Assembly (NCBI GenBank): GCA_003501525.1
Contig: DNPI01000044.1
Coordinates: 1 to 11,062 of the forward strand
DNA from: Planctomycetota bacterium
GTDB taxonomy: Bacteria; Planctomycetota; UBA1135
Reading direction: 5' to 3'
DNA: 11,062 nt
The translations under genes were made by a program, and so were the position numbers. Shown here piece after piece: positions 7,450 to 11,062 of the stretch. The notes under the pieces were generated by a model that saw nothing but the letters and a program-made list of their open reading frames with translations, did no database searches and was not told the DNA's origin. Positions within the stretch are counted from its first letter, which is position 1; each line of letters begins with the position of its first letter.

Positions 7450-10400
7450 CCCGAACGTGGGCAAAGCACCTCCCACGTGGGTTGAGAAGTTTCTATCCGC
7501 CCTAGTGCGACGCCCGATTGGCGTCTTAATGCTGACACTAGCCTTGCTAGGTTCAGCATGGATTGCTGCGAATCGAATCCCTGTCGCACTACTCCCACCA
7601 GGATTCGCTTCCTCTTCGATTAGCGTCACCGTGCCTTGGGAAGGCGCGAACCCTCCAGAAGTAGAACGAAGAATTCTTCGCCCAATGGAAGATGAGCTTC
7701 GAGGCATATCGGGCGTCAAAGAGATGTTTGCAAATGCCGGGCCAGGCAGTGGGACTGTTGTTCTTTCATTCGCAGGAGATTTCGACATGGACATGGCTCA
7801 TGCTGAAGTCGCAGATCGAGTTGAACGGGTACGCGGCCAATTACCCCCTGAAGCCGACCGCATCACTATTCGCCGCTGGACCTCTACCGATATGCCGATT
7901 GCTTGGTGTGGCGTTGTCTACCCACCTGGGGAATGGGACATAGCACAGGACATACTGGGCGAAAAAATCAAAGAGCGACTCGAAGCTCTCGATGGTGTAG
8001 CACGCGCGCGAGTTCAGGGTGTAGCGCCTCTTTCAATTCGGATTTTTCTCGACGAGGACCAAGTCCGCGCCAATCGCATCGACATTGGGAGCTTGGTCGC
8101 TCGCCTTCAATCCGACAATCTCTCTTCCCCTGTTGGCGACCTTGACCAAGCAGGGTCACGATTCTTAGTTCGCATTGACTCTCGCTTCACCTCTCTGGAG
8201 GAGATTGAAAACTACCCCGTAAGTCCAGGGATTAAGCTCCGTGATATCGGACGCGTTGAAGCCGTTCGCAGTGCTCCAAATTCACTTTTTCGAGTTAAGG
8301 AACAATACGCCCTAGCCGTCGCCATCAGCAAAGAGGCATCAGCTAACACCTTTGAAACGTGCAAGCTGGTCAAAAATGCCTTTGAAAAGGATTTCCCAGC
8401 CGACCCTTTCCTTGGGAATTATGAGTTCAGTGTCTGGTGGACAGAGGGTGAAAGCATTGAAGATTCGCTAAGGAATCTAGTCGAAGATGCCGCTCTCGGA
8501 GGTCTAATCGCCTGCTTAGTCCTTTTCGTATTTCTACGGAGAATGCGCTTCACAATGCTTGTCGCAGCCTCTATCCCGTTTTCAGTACTGATAACTCTGG
8601 CCTGGCTCTATTTCACCGGTCGCAGCTTTAACACCCTCGCCATGGTCGGCATCACAATTTCCGTTGGGATGTTGGTCGACAATTCAGTAGTAGTGGTCGA
8701 AAGTATTTTTGCTCTGCGCGAAAAAGGGAAATCGCTTTTAGTCGCTTGTGTTAAAGGGCCAGGAGAAGTGGTCCTTGCTGTGGCAACGGCAACGCTGACC
8801 ACGGTAGTGGTTTTTGTTCCCTTGATTTTCATGGCTCAAGACAGAAACACAAAGACCATCGCAGCTGCTATCGGTTGGCCTTTATGCGTCGCCCTTCTTG
8901 CAGCGCTTTTTCTTGCCATTGTTCTAGTCCCGGTTGCTTCTCGGCACTTAGCTGGATCGACTTACAAAAAAACAAAGAAAACTGAATCTCAAGGGAGCAG
9001 AGTCTTTTCGTTCGCCCCAAAACTTGTCGACTGGAGTTTGAGAAAAAGATTCCGGGCTCTCTCCATAGCAGGCCTTTTCCTAGCTTCCGGCATCATTGCC
9101 TCGGATGGGTCGGGGAGCTCCTCTTCTTTAGATATATTCGGCGGAGAAACTCGCGTTCGCATGTCTTTCAGCGAAAATACGACACTCCGAGAAGCTGAAA
9201 GTCGCGTTGTCGCCATAGAAAAAGTCTTGGCTGATCCTGACCTTTTTTCTCCTTGGGGAAATGTTACGACTGGAATTGAGTTTTCAAAACGGCGAGGGAC
9301 TTTGAACCTATGGTTCGAGAAATCACCCAACCCTCAAGAACGAAAAAATCTTTTCGCCAAATTAAAAGAAACGCTACCCACTCTCGCCGGGGTGGAATAC
9401 CAATTTGGCAGGCAATTTGATACGAGATCGACCTCTGAAGAACAATGGACTCGTGTTCTAGTAGAAGGGCCAGAAACCCTCGGAGTTGCAAACTTAGCTG
9501 ATCAAATTCGGGAAGAAGCGCGTTCTATGAATGCCTTTAAAGAAGTTCACCAGCCAGACCAAATGGAGCGGGAGGTCAGGGTTGTACTCGACCGCGAAAA
9601 AATGTCCCGCATGGGTACTGGCAGCTCCGGCGTACTAAACAACATTGAGTGGGCCTTGCGAGGCTTCATGGTTTCACGTTTTCAAAGTGAAGGGAGGGAA
9701 ATCCCCGTCATCGTCGAATATGACCTTCCACCCGTCCCTGATCGTGCTCGTTTAGTTGAGATGGAAGTTTGGACCGGACAAACCTTGCTCCCGCTCGCCT
9801 CATTGGCGAATTTTGAATCCGGTAGAGCACCAGCCAATATTTCACGACGTAATGGGCGAACAGTCGATATGGTTGGCCTCAAACCATCCTCCCGAGATCT
9901 TTCTCAAACCCGTCTTGCCCTTGAAGACCTCATGGGCCGAGTCGAGTGGGCAGAAGGATATTCATGGCGCCAAGAGGGTGGTTGGCAGGGTTTCCAGGAC
10001 GACCGAAAGGAGCTGTACGCTGCTTTTTCTCTCTCCGTAGCTCTTGTTTTTCTTCTTATGGGCTTACTCTTTGACTCCTTAGTACTCCCATTATCGGTTC
10101 TTGCGACCATACCTTTTTCAATAGTCGGAGCCCGATGGGCGATGAAAGCTACGAACACTCCCTTGGACATGCTCGGCATGGTCGGAATGATTGTGCTGGC
10201 CGGAGTGGTCGTAAACAACGGGATTGTCCTAGTCGATCGCATTCGGCGCCTTGAAGCTTCCGGATTGCAACGACAATCTGCTGTTATCGGAGCAGTTCGT
10301 GACCGCATTCGTCCAGTCGCGATGACAGCGCTTACGACGATTGCAGGGCTTCTCCCAATAGCTCTTTCTGCGCCCGATGGCAGGGGATTATCATTTCAAT

Positions 10401-10552
10401 CCCTCGCTGTGGTGGTAGCCGGAGGGCTAGCGTTTTCCACTTTCTTTACCCTCTGGGTTGTACCGATTTTATACACCCTCCTGCAGGACTTTGGGAATTT
10501 GTGCCGTCGCGGATTTAAGCCCATCCCCTTTACGGCTCACTCCCGCTCTTAG
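7442..10552 (+). CDS. RND efflux permease 2 (AcrB/MdtC-like)
   Basis: Second RND permease, 1036 residues, the normal family length. The layout is TM1 (about 24-46), first porter half (about 47-345), TM2-TM6 (about 350-500), TM7 (about 538-553), second porter half (about 565-855) and TM8-TM12 (about 860-1014). TM4 has VDNSVVVVES with Asp413 kept and Asn414 in place of the second Asp. TM10 has VNNGIVLVD with Asn925 in place of the relay Lys. RIRPVAMT (955-962) keeps the Arg and Thr positions. ATG 7442 is preferred over an upstream TTG 7391 because it leaves an 8-base overlap with permease 1 and a normal N-terminus before the RRPIGVLM start of TM1. It is clearly related to, but diverged from, permease 1, so the two are not a recent duplication. 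They may form a mixed trimer, as MdtB and MdtC do, served by the single adaptor upstream; that is inference. Confidence 0.95.
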   Translation: MINPNVGKAPPTWVEKFLSALVRRPIGVLMLTLALLGSAWIAANRIPVALLPPGFASSSISVTVPWEGANPPEVERRILRPMEDELRGISGVKEMFANAGPGSGTVVLSFAGDFDMDMAHAEVADRVERVRGQLPPEADRITIRRWTSTDMPIAWCGVVYPPGEWDIAQDILGEKIKERLEALDGVARARVQGVAPLSIRIFLDEDQVRANRIDIGSLVARLQSDNLSSPVGDLDQAGSRFLVRIDSRFTSLEEIENYPVSPGIKLRDIGRVEAVRSAPNSLFRVKEQYALAVAISKEASANTFETCKLVKNAFEKDFPADPFLGNYEFSVWWTEGESIEDSLRNLVEDAALGGLIACLVLFVFLRRMRFTMLVAASIPFSVLITLAWLYFTGRSFNTLAMVGITISVGMLVDNSVVVVESIFALREKGKSLLVACVKGPGEVVLAVATATLTTVVVFVPLIFMAQDRNTKTIAAAIGWPLCVALLAALFLAIVLVPVASRHLAGSTYKKTKKTESQGSRVFSFAPKLVDWSLRKRFRALSIAGLFLASGIIASDGSGSSSSLDIFGGETRVRMSFSENTTLREAESRVVAIEKVLADPDLFSPWGNVTTGIEFSKRRGTLNLWFEKSPNPQERKNLFAKLKETLPTLAGVEYQFGRQFDTRSTSEEQWTRVLVEGPETLGVANLADQIREEARSMNAFKEVHQPDQMEREVRVVLDREKMSRMGTGSSGVLNNIEWALRGFMVSRFQSEGREIPVIVEYDLPPVPDRARLVEMEVWTGQTLLPLASLANFESGRAPANISRRNGRTVDMVGLKPSSRDLSQTRLALEDLMGRVEWAEGYSWRQEGGWQGFQDDRKELYAAFSLSVALVFLLMGLLFDSLVLPLSVLATIPFSIVGARWAMKATNTPLDMLGMVGMIVLAGVVVNNGIVLVDRIRRLEASGLQRQSAVIGAVRDRIRPVAMTALTTIAGLLPIALSAPDGRGLSFQSLAVVVAGGLAFSTFFTLWVVPILYTLLQDFGNLCRRGFKPIPFTAHSRS

Positions 10553-10569
10553 ACAATCCCGCCCTCGCT

Positions 10570-11062
10570 ATGGCGACGCTCTCTGACCATACAGAGCGGA
10601 CGGCACTCACCCGCTTTGGGGTAGTTGCCTCCCGCTTCCACGAAGAAGTCTGCAAAGACCTTCTTACTGGATGCATTGCGAGATTAGAAGAGGCCGGCAT
10701 TGCCTCTAACGAAATAGAAGTGGTTCGCGTACCGGGCGCTTTCGATATACCTTTCGCCTGTCAGGCCTTGGCAAACCAAGGTGGTTTTGTAGCCCTAGTT
10801 GCACTCGGCTGCGTGGTGCGGGGCGAAACTTCCCATTTCGAATACGTAGCCGGCGAATGCGCACGTGGAGTCATGGAAGTAGGAATAGCAACAGGAATCC
10901 CCATAGCCTTCGGCGTGCTAACAGCTGACTCCATTGAGCAAGCAAAAATTCGATCTGATGTAAACGCCCTCGTGGGGAGCGACACCGGAAAGTCTCAAAA
11001 AGAAGTTCGCCCCTCCAACAAAGGATGGGAAGCAGCAGAAGCAGCTCTAGAGCTTGCCGCAA
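10570..11062 (+). CDS. ribH: 6,7-dimethyl-8-ribityllumazine synthase, 3' end cut by window edge
   Basis: Cytoplasmic enzyme of riboflavin synthesis that condenses 5-amino-6-ribitylamino-uracil with 3,4-dihydroxy-2-butanone 4-phosphate to give lumazine; family members assemble as pentamers or 60-mer shells. 164 codons are visible and the frame is open at the right edge. Motifs in order: GVVASRFHEEV (17-27), VVRVPGAFDIP (51-61), ALGCVVRGETSHFEYVA (78-94) with the catalytic His89, PIAFGVLTADSIEQA (111-125) and NKGWEAAEAALELA (150-163). Arg128 matches the phosphate-binding Arg. Between it and NKGW there are about 15 more residues than in typical RibH. ATG 10570 lies 17 bases after the permease 2 stop with no recognisable ribosome binding site, so ribH is probably cotranscribed with the efflux genes, although the functions are unrelated. 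In many bacteria nusB follows ribH; that would be beyond the window. Confidence 0.96.
   Translation, partial: MATLSDHTERTALTRFGVVASRFHEEVCKDLLTGCIARLEEAGIASNEIEVVRVPGAFDIPFACQALANQGGFVALVALGCVVRGETSHFEYVAGECARGVMEVGIATGIPIAFGVLTADSIEQAKIRSDVNALVGSDTGKSQKEVRPSNKGWEAAEAALELAA

Noticed and set aside
10553..10569. Terminator or riboswitch (such as an FMN element) before ribH
   Set aside because: The gap is only 17 bases, with no hairpin or T run, far too short for an FMN riboswitch.

Overview
The window looks like ordinary chromosome from a Gram-negative (diderm) bacterium of roughly 50% GC. It is almost wholly coding: six genes with no gap longer than about 20 bases. The diderm call rests on an apolipoprotein N-acyltransferase and a tripartite-type RND efflux system. 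No rRNA, tRNA, CRISPR array, insertion sequence or phage gene is visible. I cannot place the lineage from sequence alone. Starts without clear Shine-Dalgarno sites and an RND permease with extra membrane segments would fit groups such as Verrucomicrobia or Bacteroidota relatives, but that is a weak guess.

Left block, minus strand (1-2732): moeA (molybdopterin molybdenumtransferase, molybdenum cofactor synthesis) is followed 20 bases later by lnt (apolipoprotein N-acyltransferase, last step of lipoprotein maturation). lnt is open at the left edge and lacks only its C-terminal end. The two genes are probably cotranscribed but act in unrelated pathways.

Right block, plus strand (2744-11062): a lipoprotein membrane-fusion (periplasmic adaptor) protein, then two different RND permeases, then ribH (lumazine synthase, riboflavin synthesis), which is cut by the right edge. 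The adaptor overlaps permease 1 by 4 bases (ATGA). Permease 1 overlaps permease 2 by 8 bases, and ribH starts 17 bases after permease 2, so all four probably form one transcription unit. One adaptor with two unequal permeases recalls MdtABC, where two permease types form a mixed trimer. No outer-membrane TolC-like channel is encoded here.

The two blocks are divergent with almost no spacer: the chosen starts are only 11 bases apart, so each promoter must lie inside the other gene. The most notable features are the roughly 160-residue, membrane-rich insertion between TM6 and TM7 of permease 1, the shared Asp-to-Asn and Lys-to-Asn changes at the proton-relay positions of both permeases, and a roughly 15-residue insertion near the phosphate-binding loop of RibH. 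I see no clearly new biological system.
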